64,000 nucleotides of DNA from Nectonema munidae (GCA_030549495.1 JAUIRK010000127.1:124001-188000); one strand, 5' to 3'; shown: positions 36,620-47,988, counted from the stretch's first letter. Notes: generated from the letters alone by a model not told the origin. Program-made: numbers and translations.

Positions 36620-37654
36620 TTATAAGAAGGATGAAAATTTAATTTATTTTTAAACGATGAAAAAAATTCTTGAAATATTCAAATATCCAAACCCTTTCTC
36701 ATTATTGAAAAATTTTTGTTTTGAATATCCGTCAAACTTTGTTCATTTGTATAAAATACATACCATAACATTGGCTTATAAAAAAATAATTAATTTTTTT
36801 TATCTCGAAGTGTTTCAATATAATGGATATACTTTATAAAATTTGTTGTATCTTTATAGAAATATTATTCATCTTTTAAAATCACGAAAAATGGGAACAA
36901 TGTTAAATGGGGTGTGAATTTTTCACGGAAACCTCAACAATCTACGATATTTTTCCTCTTGTTTTGCGGCTGTCATAACAAAGTTTGCGAAAAATAGTCT
37001 AACTATCATGTTGAAACGGTCACAATTTCGCATCTATGCACTGTAATTAGAATGGGGTCTAGTTTTTTATCTACAGCTTTAAAATTGAACACTACACATC
37101 ATGGAAGTGGCGGACTTAAACGAGGCGATCCCTCGTCCTTAATTTTCGAGCATATAAATGCGGAATGTTAACAGATTTTGTGAAAGATGAGTTGTACTTC
37201 AGATATGAAACGTGGTAGGAATTGGTATTCGTTTTATATGTGGACTAAAGAGAGAATTGATCTGTGCATATGCTTGCCGTTCTAAATCTTTGCGCTACAT
37301 ATACTCTTCCACATTTCAGCACAAAGCGGTTCCTGCTCTTCTATGCGAGATTTAAGTGAAGAATACTGCAATTTTATTATTTAGACATTTCATGGCATAT
37401 ATGAAGCTTTATGGCTTTAGTAATTATAACAAAATTTTCATTCATTATTTTTTGCTAAAAATTTTTTTATAAAAAAAAATCTAAAATATTTAAAAGAATT
37501 TTGAGTGTAAAGTAGGAAATTTTTTTTCTAATCTAATGTTCTTAATTTGGCCTTTTATTAAAAAAGTTTGAGAGCCACTGCCGTATAGTCTGCAAAAATT
37601 AGTTACATTTTCATTCAAAATATTAATCTTTGCATTTCATAAAAATCATCCCAA
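36620..37654. other. Spacer with an isolated hAT-like terminus
   Basis: No supported gene. At 37,561-37,580 AAAAAGTTTGAGAGCCACTG is the reverse complement of a typical hAT terminus (CAGTGGCTCTCAAACTTTTT); no left partner was found upstream, so it may be a solo end. Confidence 0.4.
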
Positions 37655-37662
37655 TTTAAAAC

Positions 37663-38708
37663 GGTGCCTGGTCAAAACGGCCAAAAATCAAAACGGCCAA
37701 AACCAAAACGGCCAAAAACCAAAACAGCCAAAACCAAAACGGCCAAAAACCAAAATGGCCAAAACCAAAAGGGCCAAAAACCAAAACGGCGAAAACCAAA
37801 ACGGCCAAAAACCAAACGGCCAAAACCAAAACGGCCAAAAACCAAAACGGCAAAAAACCAAAATGGTCAAAACCAAAAAGGCCAAAAATCAAAAATTTAC
37901 AAAAAGTTGAATCCAGTCAAATAGTTTGATTTCGGGCAAATAAGGATAAATTTCAATTAAATTTCCTGATCCAATTTTAGTCAAATGTCATTTTTTTTTA
38001 TCAAATTCACTCAAATCTGGTGTTTATACGAGCCTTAACACTCCTTAACATTTCTGTCAAATGCTAACATTTAGTCACTGTTAAATTCAAACACATAACT
38101 CTGGACGTCTTAAAATATTTGGCGTTTTTTCAATTTGATATGAAGCATTTAAGTCTGTATCTCAAAATAAAAAATTTGATAAAAATTAGAAAAATACAAG
38201 TGCTCAAAATCAAAGCTTTTAAAAAAATCAAAGTAGCAATTTTTTTGTCAGTATCTTAACAAGAAAAGTTATCAGCACATATTGTGTAAATTTTAGTTTA
38301 GAAAAAAGAGAGTCCTGTACATTGATTTGCCTATCCTTTTATCCAAAATACCTTGACATATCAAAAAATTTATTGTTTGGTAACTATTACAATCATTAGA
38401 AGTTGTAAAATTTGTTTGCTTTGCTATTTCAAAGTTGTGTTGTTTAGATGTTAACTTTCATTATCAACTATGCAATTCACTAAAGTAGAAGTGGAAAAAT
38501 GCCCAAAAGTTTTTGGCCGTTTTGGTTTTTTTTGCCGTTTTGGTTTTGGCCGTTTTGGTTTTGGCCGTTTTTGTTTTTCGCCGTTTTGGTTTTTGGCCGT
38601 TTTGATTTTTGGCCTTTTTGGTTTTTGGCCGTTTTGGTTTTTGGCCGTTTTGGTTTTGGCCGTTTTGGTTTTGGCCGTTGTGGTTTTTGGCCGTTTTGAC
38701 CAGGAACC
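37663..38708. mobile_element. Foldback transposon with CGGCCAAAACCAAAA subrepeat arms and 8-bp target duplication
   Basis: It begins GGTGCCTGGTCAAAACGGCC and ends with the inverted form, GGTTCCTGGTCAAAACGGCC when reverse-complemented (one mismatch in 20). The left arm (about 37,663-37,893) is about 13 units alternating CGGCCAAAACCAAAA (15 bp) and CGGCCAAAAACCAAAA (16 bp). The right arm (about 38,500-38,708) is about 12 units inverted. About 600 bp of AT-rich non-coding DNA separate them. TTTAAAAC stands immediately outside each end (37,655-37,662 and 38,709-38,716), a perfect 8-bp target duplication. Open frames of K/P/N/Q on one strand and F/G/W on the other are translations of the arms. Confidence 0.87.
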
Positions 38709-38716
38709 TTTAAAAC

Positions 38717-39110
38717 AATACTCCTATTCTTTATATTCTTTATATTCTGAAAGAAGTCTTGATAATATTAGGAATTCTTCTTTCAACGAATTAAAATTTT
38801 ATGTAAAATAACCTAAAATATTTTGTCACAATTTGAGGATTTTAACAAATGAAAATTGCTCATTCATATTTAATCGATATAGAAATAGTAGATGTAGATT
38901 TATTGCTATTTACATAAGTCTAACGTGATTTTCTGTTATTCTTTTTTATCATCATTCTTAGAATTGCTTAGAATATTTTTTCTATTCAATTAAAATTCGA
39001 TTAAAAAAGTAAAAGATTTTCTTTCGAGAAAACGCCCGTTTTCTTTATCATAATTTGAAAATGTTTGATAATATTTTTCAGACTAAAGTAATTATCCCTT
39101 TCCGTCCCAA
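38717..39110. other. AT-rich spacer
   Basis: Nothing recognised. Confidence 0.5.
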
Positions 39111-39114
39111 CTTA

Positions 39115-39200
39115 TCGAAAGATGGCCTAGTGGTAGAAGTCTGGGGTCTAGATGCTGATGATTTGAGTCCGATTCCTGTTTGTGACTATCCTTATCATCT
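39115..39200 (+). mobile_element. tRNA-like SINE head
   Basis: TGGCCTAGTGG at 39,123-39,133 fits the polymerase III A box exactly, and GATTTGAGTCC at 39,160-39,170 fits the B box with two differences from GGTTCGAGTCC. The spacing suits a tRNA-derived promoter. No clear cloverleaf or 3' acceptor stem closes the unit, so a SINE head or tRNA pseudogene is more likely than a functional tRNA. Confidence 0.5.
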
Positions 39201-39204
39201 ATTT

Positions 39205-40070
39205 AGCTAAGTTTATTCTCCTATTGGATGCGATACCAACAACTGAGAAAATTGTTTCTCAAATTAAGAAAGATTTCGCAAAAAGAGCAAATGAAGTTTA
39301 GCTTAATTTAAAAAGAAAATATTTTACACAGTTTGGATGATTGAGAAAAATAGGAAGACAAGGGGATTTTGGAAGATTGTGCAAAAAGTTACGCCCTGTA
39401 AAATTTAGTAAAAATTTAAAAAATAATGCGAAGCTTGACAAAGTTACTTGAATAAAAATTAACAGTGGGCATATATTCTATTGAACTATGAATTTTATAT
39501 ACTCTGCTTTGCTATTTTTAAATTAGAGATACAATTAATTTGCATTCCCTTGCCATTTTTCACTTTTTCAATGAAGCAATTAAAATCACCGTTTGCATTT
39601 AACTCTGCAGGATGTTAGACAAAATTTTGTTTATTTGATTGATGCCTTGATCAAGAATGTAGGTCTGATATCTACTATATGCGTAGTATTACACTTTTCA
39701 AAATAAAAAATGTTCGATAAAATGTCAAAAATTGATATAAAGGACGAGTACCTTGGATTTAGTTTTAAAACCATCACACATGTGTAACTACCTTCTTCAT
39801 GTCAAAATAAGATGACTAATTAGAGTTGGAAAATGCAAAAGTATACAGTGCTAATAGTTGAATTATATAGAATAGAATAAGATAATTATATTGTGCCAAC
39901 CAAGTGAAAAAGCGTCCAAAATGTTTTCACACTCATTTATCTATTTTTTCCTGGTGTGTCTTGCCAAGTTTTTGTCAAAAAAATTAATGATGGTGAGCTG
40001 AATTTTGTAATACAAAAAAACTATATCATCAATTTCATCATACTCTGCAGAAGTCAGGCACATTTTTATC
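39205..40070. other. AT-rich spacer
   Basis: No gene or repeat recognised. Confidence 0.45.
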
Positions 40071-40078
40071 GCCATAAT

Positions 40079-40315
40079 CATTCAAAAGAGTGGCATCGTG
40101 TGATATAACCATAAATATCATGAAATCCATCATTACAATCACCATCATCTTCCATATTATAACAATGATCATCATAACCATGTCTCTCTTTTCTTTTAAA
40201 ACATCATCCTCAACCTCATCATGATCTCTCTCAGCATCATCATCTACCTTATCCCACACCACCCATGATCATGCATTCATCATCTCATATAATCATCATC
40301 ATCAGAATCACATCC
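40079..40315. repeat. Degenerate CAT/ATC-rich tract
   Basis: Dense, imperfect ATCATC and TCATCA runs interspersed with other sequence. It may be an old, decayed relative of the long (ATG)n arrays at 47-57 kb, seen here in the opposite orientation. The minus-strand 74-codon frame is a by-product of it. Confidence 0.5.
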
Positions 40316-40494
40316 TCGTGGGCTAATTTTAAACTTTAAGGCCCATTACTAGGACGCAAGTAGTAACGTTCATTTTTGAAAATTTTAAAGGAAAAATTTA
40401 TAAGCAAATTAAAAAAAAACTTTATTTAGTTAACAAGTGATTATGACTTTTATTTAAAAAATTTTTAAATATCTGTTTGTATGTTACTGTTTTG

Positions 40495-40626
40495 CAGTGG
40501 CGTAGCCAAAAAATGGAAGTTGGGGGGCATGCAAGGAATTTAGGGGGGCAAGCATATTGAAAATAAAATTATTTGGGAGGGGGGGGGGCACTGCCCCCTT
40601 GCCCCCCTCCTCTGGCTACGCCCCTG
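40495..40626. mobile_element. hAT MITE with perfect 8-bp target duplication
   Basis: A 132-bp element beginning CAGTGGCGTAGCCA and ending TGGCTACGCCCCTG, inverted repeats of 14 bp with one mismatch. CTGTTTTG flanks both ends (40,487-40,494 and 40,627-40,634). The centre holds G-rich and then C-rich stretches that would extend the stem. The terminus and 8-bp duplication identify a hAT-type miniature element with no coding capacity. Confidence 0.93.
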
Positions 40627-40634
40627 CTGTTTTG

Positions 40635-41690
40635 TAACATGTAAGCTGGAATACACTTAATCTGCTTCGTTGAGTTTTTTCCAGTAAACTTTTCTTTGAT
40701 GAGCCACAATTTTTTTTATCAGGAGATAAAAACACTTCAACGAAATATTGGCTTCATAAAAAGATTTCCAAACTTCACTCTTTAATTCTAAATATTGTAT
40801 GCATTTTAATTTATTTCAAAGCATCTAAAAATAAAATGAAAACATTTTAAAACTTTACCATGTTATTCTCGCCTTTTTTATGTTTTAAATTATTTTTTGA
40901 TTTACGTAATTACAGACATATTCCATCTTCATTCCTGACTCGATTTGCAAAGTCTTGTATTATTCTAATTAGGATTTCGGAGCAGGTTAAAAGTTTGCCC
41001 GACTCCAGATGCAAGATATTTTATTATCCGCATCCTTCTAAAAAATATGTGCAAATCGAATTATTTCAAAATAAATATGCGAGTTTTTTGTTTGAACTAA
41101 TTTTTCAGATTACAAAATTGTACAAAAATGTTTTATCATTACTACACACTTTGAGTATACTTAAACTTAAAATAATTTACATATCATCTTGATTTTAAGA
41201 TTTCTGTCTCCGCCTAAAGATCAGTAAAATTCTCCTTCCCCGACTACGCGTCTACAAAACGTCCATTTAGATATGAAAAATTTTACATGTGATGAAAAAT
41301 AAAAGGTTTACTTATGGTTTACACTAGAGATTTGCTATATACGTTTTCTCTTATAATAAACCGACACGAAGAGGAGATTTTTTTGGTCTATCCGTAATGA
41401 GCCCAAATAATTTTCAGTTCCCCGAATAACCGACCACAGTTGGACAGTTGTCCTGTTTATCAGAATCAATTTCATTTCTTCACAACTATGAAGTTATTAT
41501 ATATCTGTAAACTGTATGAATTACAATCTGATATTACGACTTTATCTACACCTATTTAATCTTTCTCCAAAAATACAATTGATGTAGTAATTTTTATTTG
41601 CATCCTTTTCTGCAATCCATTCATCAACACACATTACATAACAATGTTTAAGAGATATCATTCGAAAATAAAGTTAACAGCATTTGGGAT
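40635..41690. other. Spacer with one unrecognised 110-codon frame
   Basis: An open frame at 40,860-41,192 (plus) has no domain I recognise, no signal peptide or strong codon pattern, and composition like its surroundings. I do not call it a gene. The rest is AT-rich spacer. Confidence 0.4.
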
Positions 41691-41825
41691 TAGGGTGTGA
41701 CAGCCGTGTGGATTCGTTCGTACTACCCATCGCTGATACTGCGAAAGTTTAACCAAACTTCCATACACTAATCCTCTGAGCGTTCTTGAAACCAAATGTG
41801 TCCACCGAGAAAAACAATATTTGGG
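41690..41825 (+). repeat. Dispersed repeat of unknown class, copy 1
   Basis: About 120 bp match 44,467-44,590 in the same orientation: shared GATTCGTTCGTACTAC, CATCGCTGATACTGCGAAA and TGAGCGTT.TTGAAAC with small indels. No ends or coding sense identified. Confidence 0.7.
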
Positions 41826-41829
41826 AGTA

Positions 41830-42570
41830 AATTATTAATTATATAGGAAAAATAAAATGAGTAACTAAAACAAATGTAATTGAAAAACTCCTTAAAAATG
41901 GAAATCTATTGGTATCCGAAGTGAACTCGAATATCATTTCAATTTTCAACCCATGCCCGATCTGTGTATTAATACTTTTGGGACGCGAACTTACCAAGCC
42001 GAATTTTGCGAAAATATCGTCAAAGGAATCAATAGAAAAAGTGATAAACATATGAAAATTGAAATATTTCTTCTCAAATATTTCTTATGCAACAGTCACG
42101 GTGGAAAGATAAATTTTAGAGCTCAAAAAGTAGCTCGCACCTTTTCAAAAAGGATACTTTAAAATATTCCATAATATATCTTTTTTTAGCTCAATTTTTT
42201 ACGCCTAAGTTCAATTTTTTGAGGCGTTGATGAATTTTTAGGAGATTTATAAGTTTACTTTTGTATCATCATCAACTTATCATCAACTAGCACCATTAAT
42301 AACTTTATCGTTGACTTTATTAAAACATTAAATTTCAGAAAACTAATAAATAAATAGCCAACTAACTAACGAAAAAATAGCTATCTATTCAACTAACTCA
42401 TCAATGCATCATCATCTTTATGGATAGCACCATTAATAGTTTTATCATATTCTTTATCAAAACATCCAAAAAATATAAATTTAAAAATTACATTTACCAA
42501 AATAAAATAATCCAACAAAATGCAAGACTATTTTTTGTTGTTTTGATTTGATTTTAACAATGGAAAGGGG
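41830..42570. other. AT-rich spacer
   Basis: Opposed short open frames at 41,839-42,162 overlap on both strands and carry no domain. Nothing else seen. Confidence 0.4.
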
Positions 42571-42578
42571 GTGCTATA

Positions 42579-43661
42579 CAAGGTTGCCAACTATTTTTGA
42601 GACTTTATATCTAAATTTCTCTAAAAGAACATCTAAAAATATCCAAAAAAATTTTATATCTGAAAAAATTATCTAAAATATTTAGTCTCAATCCATTACG
42701 AATATAAGAAAAAAAAGACTTTATTTTTCATTTCTTTATTTAAACTAAAAAACCTAAACATCAAAATTCAATGAAAAAAGATCGATTCCATCTTTTTCAA
42801 AGTGAGTTTGTACGCTTTTTTCATCGTTATTTTTATTACCAAGAAGTGTGCCGATTTTAGTCTTTGGTGGGTATATCATATGAGTAACAAAACGTCTTTG
42901 ATCGAATGGGACTAAACTTGACCATTAACAGCGCATTCAGGAGAGGCGATTTCATTTTATTTCTTAGTTTCGATTTCACATAATTTACAAAACTAAAACT
43001 CTCTCAATTTCAGCATTTGAATGTGGTATTGACTGTGTAAAAAGAGCACATTCGACAATTTCTTTGAAAGGATTTTCTTCTGATGAATCTTTGTATTGAA
43101 TAACTTCTTTCCAGAATTCATCAGTTTTGCAAAACTTACAAAATGCTTTTTTTCATTAGCAGGAACAGCAATAATCCATTTTTTAAGAGAAGAATCCTGC
43201 AACCACCCTTTTCTGAATTTTTGGGTATATTTTATTTTAGGCATTTATACTAATTTTTGAAAAAAAATATAATTTTTATTCAAGTATTTCCATGATAACA
43301 GTGCTCTAAAGAGAAAACAAACCTATTATAGATCATTTGACATAAAAATTATTCAGTTTTTTGAAATCAAAAAAAACAATACATACAAAGCTTTTTATTT
43401 AAAAATAAAAAAAGATTAGAAGGAAAACGCCATCTAAATAAAATTGGAAAAACTGAGTTCAATTTTCAAAAATGAAGAAAAAACAGCAATTTATATTAAA
43501 AATCTAAAAAAAAGCCCAAAAAGGAAAAATATATAGAACTATGAAAAAATATCTAAAAAATATCTAAAAACGGTTTATATCCAAAAAAAACAAATTTTTA
43601 CATCTAAGAGAACTTAAAATTATCTAAATTTAGATATAAAATATCCAAATTGGCAATCCTG
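42579..43661 (-). mobile_element. hAT transposon, internally deleted, with perfect 8-bp target duplication
   Basis: GTGCTATA flanks both ends (42,571-42,578 and 43,662-43,669). The left end starts CAAGGTTGCCAA and the right end, reverse-complemented, CAGGATTGCCAA (two mismatches in 12). Subterminal TATCTAAAT-type motifs occur at both sides in inverted sense. At 1,083 bp it is a deletion derivative: its transposase remnant joins a zinc-finger N-terminus directly to the hAT C-terminal domain. Confidence 0.92.
42897..43244 (-). pseudogene. hAT transposase deletion derivative (zinc finger joined to dimerisation domain)
   Basis: The minus frame from 43,244 starts MPKIKYTQKFRKGWLQD and continues to KKWIIAVPANEKKHF, the N-terminal segment of hAT proteins with a CxxC finger. 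After one frame change near 43,115 the sequence reads CKFCKTDEFWKEV, where the core domain should begin, but instead goes straight to NPFKEIVECALFTQSIPHSN and AEIERV, the hAT-C region. After a further frame change it continues FSFVNYVKSKLRNKM, LLNALLMVKFSP and TFCYSYDIP, ending near 42,897. The catalytic RNase H-like core and insertion domain are missing, so it cannot catalyse transposition. It could only ever have worked as a binding or dimerising fragment. Confidence 0.85.
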
Positions 43662-43845
43662 GTGCTATAGCCCAATTCTTCCTCCCTCGAATACTCCATT
43701 GTAATGTTGTATATGTTCTTATTACCTTGTAAATGAATAATTTAATTAATAAATAGCAAAAAAATACTATACATTACTTTTTGCTTCCTATTATTTATAT
43801 TTTAAAAAAAACATACTACTTTCAGATATTAGCTATTTTAAATAG

Positions 43846-44010
43846 GGCGTGAGTGGGGTTGGTTGGATGCTGGAATTGATAACTCAAGGTCTTGTGTTCG
43901 ATCCCGTATCAAGCTTGCTTTCCTCATAGTTCGATACAAGCGGCGCAATTGTGCCTTCTCGATGAAAACACCCTAGGTACCTTTACCTTATAGTTCCTTT
44001 TTTGTATTTT
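43846..44010 (+). mobile_element. tRNA-derived SINE
   Basis: A head with GGCGTGAGTGGGGTTGG and a B box-like GTGTTCGATCC near 43,894-43,904 resembles a polymerase III promoter. It is followed by a body shared with 25,220-25,283 (TCGATACAAGCGGCGC, AATTGTGCCTTCTCG). A T-rich end lies near 43,995-44,010. The two copies define a small SINE family. The A box is weak. Confidence 0.6.
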
Positions 44011-44019
44011 TATCATTAA

Positions 44020-44460
44020 ATTCACATTACATTATATAAATTCTTCTTCTTCTTTTTTCTTATATATAAAAACAAGTTAACTAAAAAACTAGTTAAATAT
44101 TAGAAAATTTTGAGAAAAAAAATTCAAGTTTTCATATTGCTAATTTTTTTATGGATAATTGATAAAAGAGCATGATGTTATTTCATTGTGTATTTAAATC
44201 TAACACTATATGCAGCTGGGCAGAGTTGGCAATGCGACTATGGTGAGTGTGTATAATTATGAATTGGGCGAGTCTTGATATAATTACGAATTGGCTATCG
44301 CTGATGTTGTGAATATTTAAATGTTGTCGCTTTGTCAAGTTTTCTAAAGGTCGAAGTTAATTTTCATTTGAATGGAACCAAAATCGTTCATTACAACAAC
44401 ATTATCTTTAAAAAATGTAGCTATAAGTGGACGCCCAAACATGGAGCCAACAGTAGTGGC
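44020..44460. other. AT-rich spacer
   Basis: A 60-codon frame at 44,372-44,554 overlaps the dispersed repeat and is not a recognised gene. Confidence 0.4.
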
Positions 44461-44466
44461 ATGCCG

Positions 44467-44590
44467 TGACAGCTATGTTGATTCGTTCGTACTACATTTA
44501 CTCATCGCTGATACTGCGAAAATTTATCCAAACTTCTATACAATAATCCTGTGAGCGTTTTTTGAAACAAATGGGTCCACCCAGAAAAAA
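44467..44590 (+). repeat. Dispersed repeat of unknown class, copy 2
   Basis: Same-orientation match to 41,690-41,825 with a 6-base insertion relative to that copy and scattered substitutions. It lies on the far side of the hAT element and SINE, so the two copies bracket them about 2.8 kb apart. Confidence 0.7.
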
Positions 44591-44892
44591 AATTTTACCA
44601 ACAATAACAAAAACATCCTTGGAACTTGTTTTAAAAGTATTTAAATACACCTTTAATTCCATTGATCAAAATTCTTTTACCACTTCTCCACCCATAATAC
44701 AATTCTTTAATTTTTTTAAAAATGATCTCAAGCAAATTTAATTAAATAAGCAAGATCGTTGTTTTGTAGAGACATTATGAGCATCTAAACCTTTGCAAAA
44801 AAAATAATAAAGGAAAATATTATATATATAATAAAAGATTATTTATAACAATATAAAATAAATAAGATTTATAGCCAGCTGTATTATTTTTT

Positions 44893-44950
44893 TTATTTAT
44901 TTATTTTTTTTGCGGGATATTCTAAAGGCCAGAAAGCCGCTTGTATGAAA
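44893..44950 (-). mobile_element. Possible retroposon 3' tail, minus strand
   Basis: On the minus strand GCTTTCTGGCCTTTAGAA is followed by an A-rich AAATAAATAAATAAA end, the style of a CR1/L2-group LINE or SINE 3' terminus. No coding remnant is seen upstream of it. Weak call. Confidence 0.35.
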
Positions 44951-45133
44951 TAACCCTATATGAGAATTTTTGAAAGAATGTTATGGAATAGAATTTAATA
45001 AATTTTTTAATGAAAAATATCATTTTTTTGTAGTCTAACTTGATTAAAATAAATATATAAAAATTTAATTTATTATTTGAATAAAGTAATTCCTAAAATA
45101 TTTTAGATATTACAAATAAAGTTTTTGTATATT

Positions 45134-45217
45134 CTTAGTACCAATATGAATTTGCTTAGTGCCAATTTGAATTTGATTAGTGCCCATTTGCATTTGCTTA
45201 TTGCGAATTTAAACTTG
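45134..45217 (+). repeat. Four tandem 21-bp units
   Basis: Units begin at 45,134, 45,155, 45,176 and 45,197 and read roughly CTTAGTGCCAATTTGAATTTG, with two to seven changes each. A small minisatellite. Confidence 0.8.
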
Positions 45218-45789
45218 AACAAATATAGACTACTGTGAATGCATATCAAGTATGAAGGTACAATCAGTGACCTTCATTATAAATCTTAATCGACAATTAA
45301 AAAAAAGGATTTTCTATCTTGATAATTTTGTCATAATTCTTTTGTTAGAGCTTGGCAGTTGCATAATAGAACCATAGATTTTATTCCTTCATAAAGCTCC
45401 AAAAACAAAAATTAATCTGATCGTAGAAAAACACTCGAGTCTTTTGTGACAATTAGAAGCAATATTTTTCCTCATTATGGATATCAATTAGAATATTTCC
45501 TTCGATTTTCTAAATTAAATTAAAATGGCTAAAGATTAAGAATTTTTTTGACGTGAAACAAACGATGAAAGATTTTTGAGAAACAATTCAATTTATCCAA
45601 TACTTTTTTTAAATTAGCAGTGTGAAGGGACTTATTACCTCCCCCTTCTTTTGCCAAGATAATGGGTGATGATGGATGGAAGAAGAGTTATGTAATACTT
45701 TCAGTCACTTATTGCAAATTGCATTATATCCCTCACTTACCAATTCTATGGTTTTTCAACAAGAATTTATAGATCGCATTGCTTCAAAT

Positions 45790-46035
45790 TTAAAGCTGAA
45801 AGTTTCCAGAACAAGTATCCCTAAACATTTCTAACACAAAGAGCTTTTGATGATTGGAATTCTTTGCCCAGTGAAGTTGTGATTTCTACTACGTTGAATG
45901 AGTTTAAAAACAAACTGGATGCAGTTTGGCAGTCTAGGAGATTGTATTATTTTGCTTAATTTCAAGATGCAAACCTTAGAGGCATTTGCCTCAATTTTGC
46001 TTTAAAAATATGTTATGTTATGTTATGTTATGTTA
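45790..46035 (+). mobile_element. CR1-like LINE 3' end with (TGTTA)5 tail
   Basis: A plus-strand frame at about 45,826-45,958 reads TFLTQRAFDDWNSLPSEVV then NEFKNKLDAVWQSRRLYYFA and stops. This is the C-terminal motif of CR1-group ORF2 (compare the LINE at 15,050). After the stop come a short 3' UTR with AGGCATTTGCCT, then TGTTA repeated five times (46,011-46,035). A 5'-truncated insertion; upstream of about 45,790 no coding remnant is clear. Confidence 0.85.
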
Positions 46036-46039
46036 TTTA

Positions 46040-47589
46040 AATTTTGAAAATTAAGAGAACAATTTTTTTAATTTTTCATATTTAGAACTATTATTTAAAA
46101 TAAGTCATTGTGAATTAGTAGAAATTTTGAAAAGTACAAGGACATTTACGCACATTACGTAGGATTAAAAAAGCAAAATATCATAATAGAATTTTTTTAA
46201 AATTCAACGATGGAATATGATCAAATTTAGTGAAATTTTTGTAAAGTACAAGGAGATTTGGGCGATTTCGTTAAAAAGGCACACCTATTATCTATGTGGA
46301 ATGATTAGATCATATAACATTGGAGTAAGACTTACACTCAAAGTTTCTCTGCAAATCAGAAGCCAACTTCATTTCAGCTATAGATAGTCGTTCAGTTGTA
46401 CACTGTAAATTTGCTCAGTGCAAATTATTCTCTCATTCTCTTCTCCTAGGCCCTCTCATCGTCCAAAAAACTTTAGCACTTTGTGTGATAAGAAAGATTT
46501 CAAATTTAGAACACACGTCCTACAACCAATTTTGTTCGAATAAGTTAAAAGTTTAACGGATTGATCATTTAATTGTAAAGAGCATTTTTATCCCTTGTTT
46601 TATTTGCAATTTTAACAAATTCATTTTGGAAATTATAAAAAAGTTTGTTTATTTAAGAAAATTGTTTATTATAATTATTCGATATATATACTGTTTTTTA
46701 TATTGTGTATTTTTGCCTTTTAAAACCCCCTTTGCTCCCTTCACCTTGGCCAAAAAAAAGATTTATTAAATCGAGTCATAAACTTTAGTTTCAAAGCTTT
46801 GCCAGATGCCCTCACATACAATACACTGATATAAGCTATTTTATTTTAGTTAAAAAAATTAATTAAAAATTTGAAAATAATCTTGGTTTTAGCCTTTTTT
46901 TTTATTTATCTAGTACTGATGTTCCCAACTTGGAAGACGGGATGCAAACTAGCTAAGAAGAGAATTGTGTTCAGTTTTTACGTTTAAAATGCCCCTGGTA
47001 TAAAATAAACAAGGAAAGGTTGTGTATAAAAGATTAACATATAGATAATATATTGAAAATTTGAAAAATGTGTTTGAATTTTAAGACAACGAAAATGATC
47101 CTTTTCCCATCTTACTATACATTTCGTATTATTACAATATACGTTTACATTCGATAGTACTATTACGAGGAGTACTTTTTCAAATTTTCTTCTCAATATA
47201 GAAATGCGATGAGTTAAGGGCTGAGGTTGACTTTGTTTAATAGTAGCAACTCAAGTGCAAGTTATTATATCCTGATAGGGAACGTATTATACAGCATGCT
47301 AAGCACGCAATATATGTGTGCGCTATTTCGATTGCTCAGATTAATGTAGCATGAAATGTAGAATAAATTTATAACTCTCAAGTTGCTTGCAAAGGTATTT
47401 TCTATCTACCTATAGGTCAAAACGATGAATGAAAGTTTCTTTGAGCATGAAAGCCATTCATATGCGAATGTTGTCATTGAAATGGTGTGTTAATCAAATA
47501 AAGTAAATAGTTATTCAGAACAAAATTGAATAAAATTGGATTTAAGTTGTTATAACCTCAATAAAAGAGCAAAGACCAAGAAAAAGTAC
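46040..47589. other. AT-rich spacer
   Basis: No gene or element recognised; the minus frame at 46,984-47,196 has no domain. Confidence 0.45.
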
Positions 47590-47923
<334 letters not shown>

Positions 47924-47988
47924 ATTATTTATTTAACGCGCAACTACATATTAAAATATAAAGGTTCAGTCACGCGATATGAGAGAAT

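Noticed and set aside
37656-38811. Open frames rich in KRPKPKTAKNQNGQ or FGFWPFW-type repeats
   Set aside because: Translations of the foldback arms in several frames and both strands; no consistent protein.
39115-39200. A functional tRNA gene
   Set aside because: Polymerase III box-like motifs are present but I could not close acceptor, D, anticodon and T arms; a SINE head or pseudogene fits better.
40860-41192. A 110-codon host gene
   Set aside because: No recognised domain, no splice or promoter context, and composition equal to the surrounding spacer.
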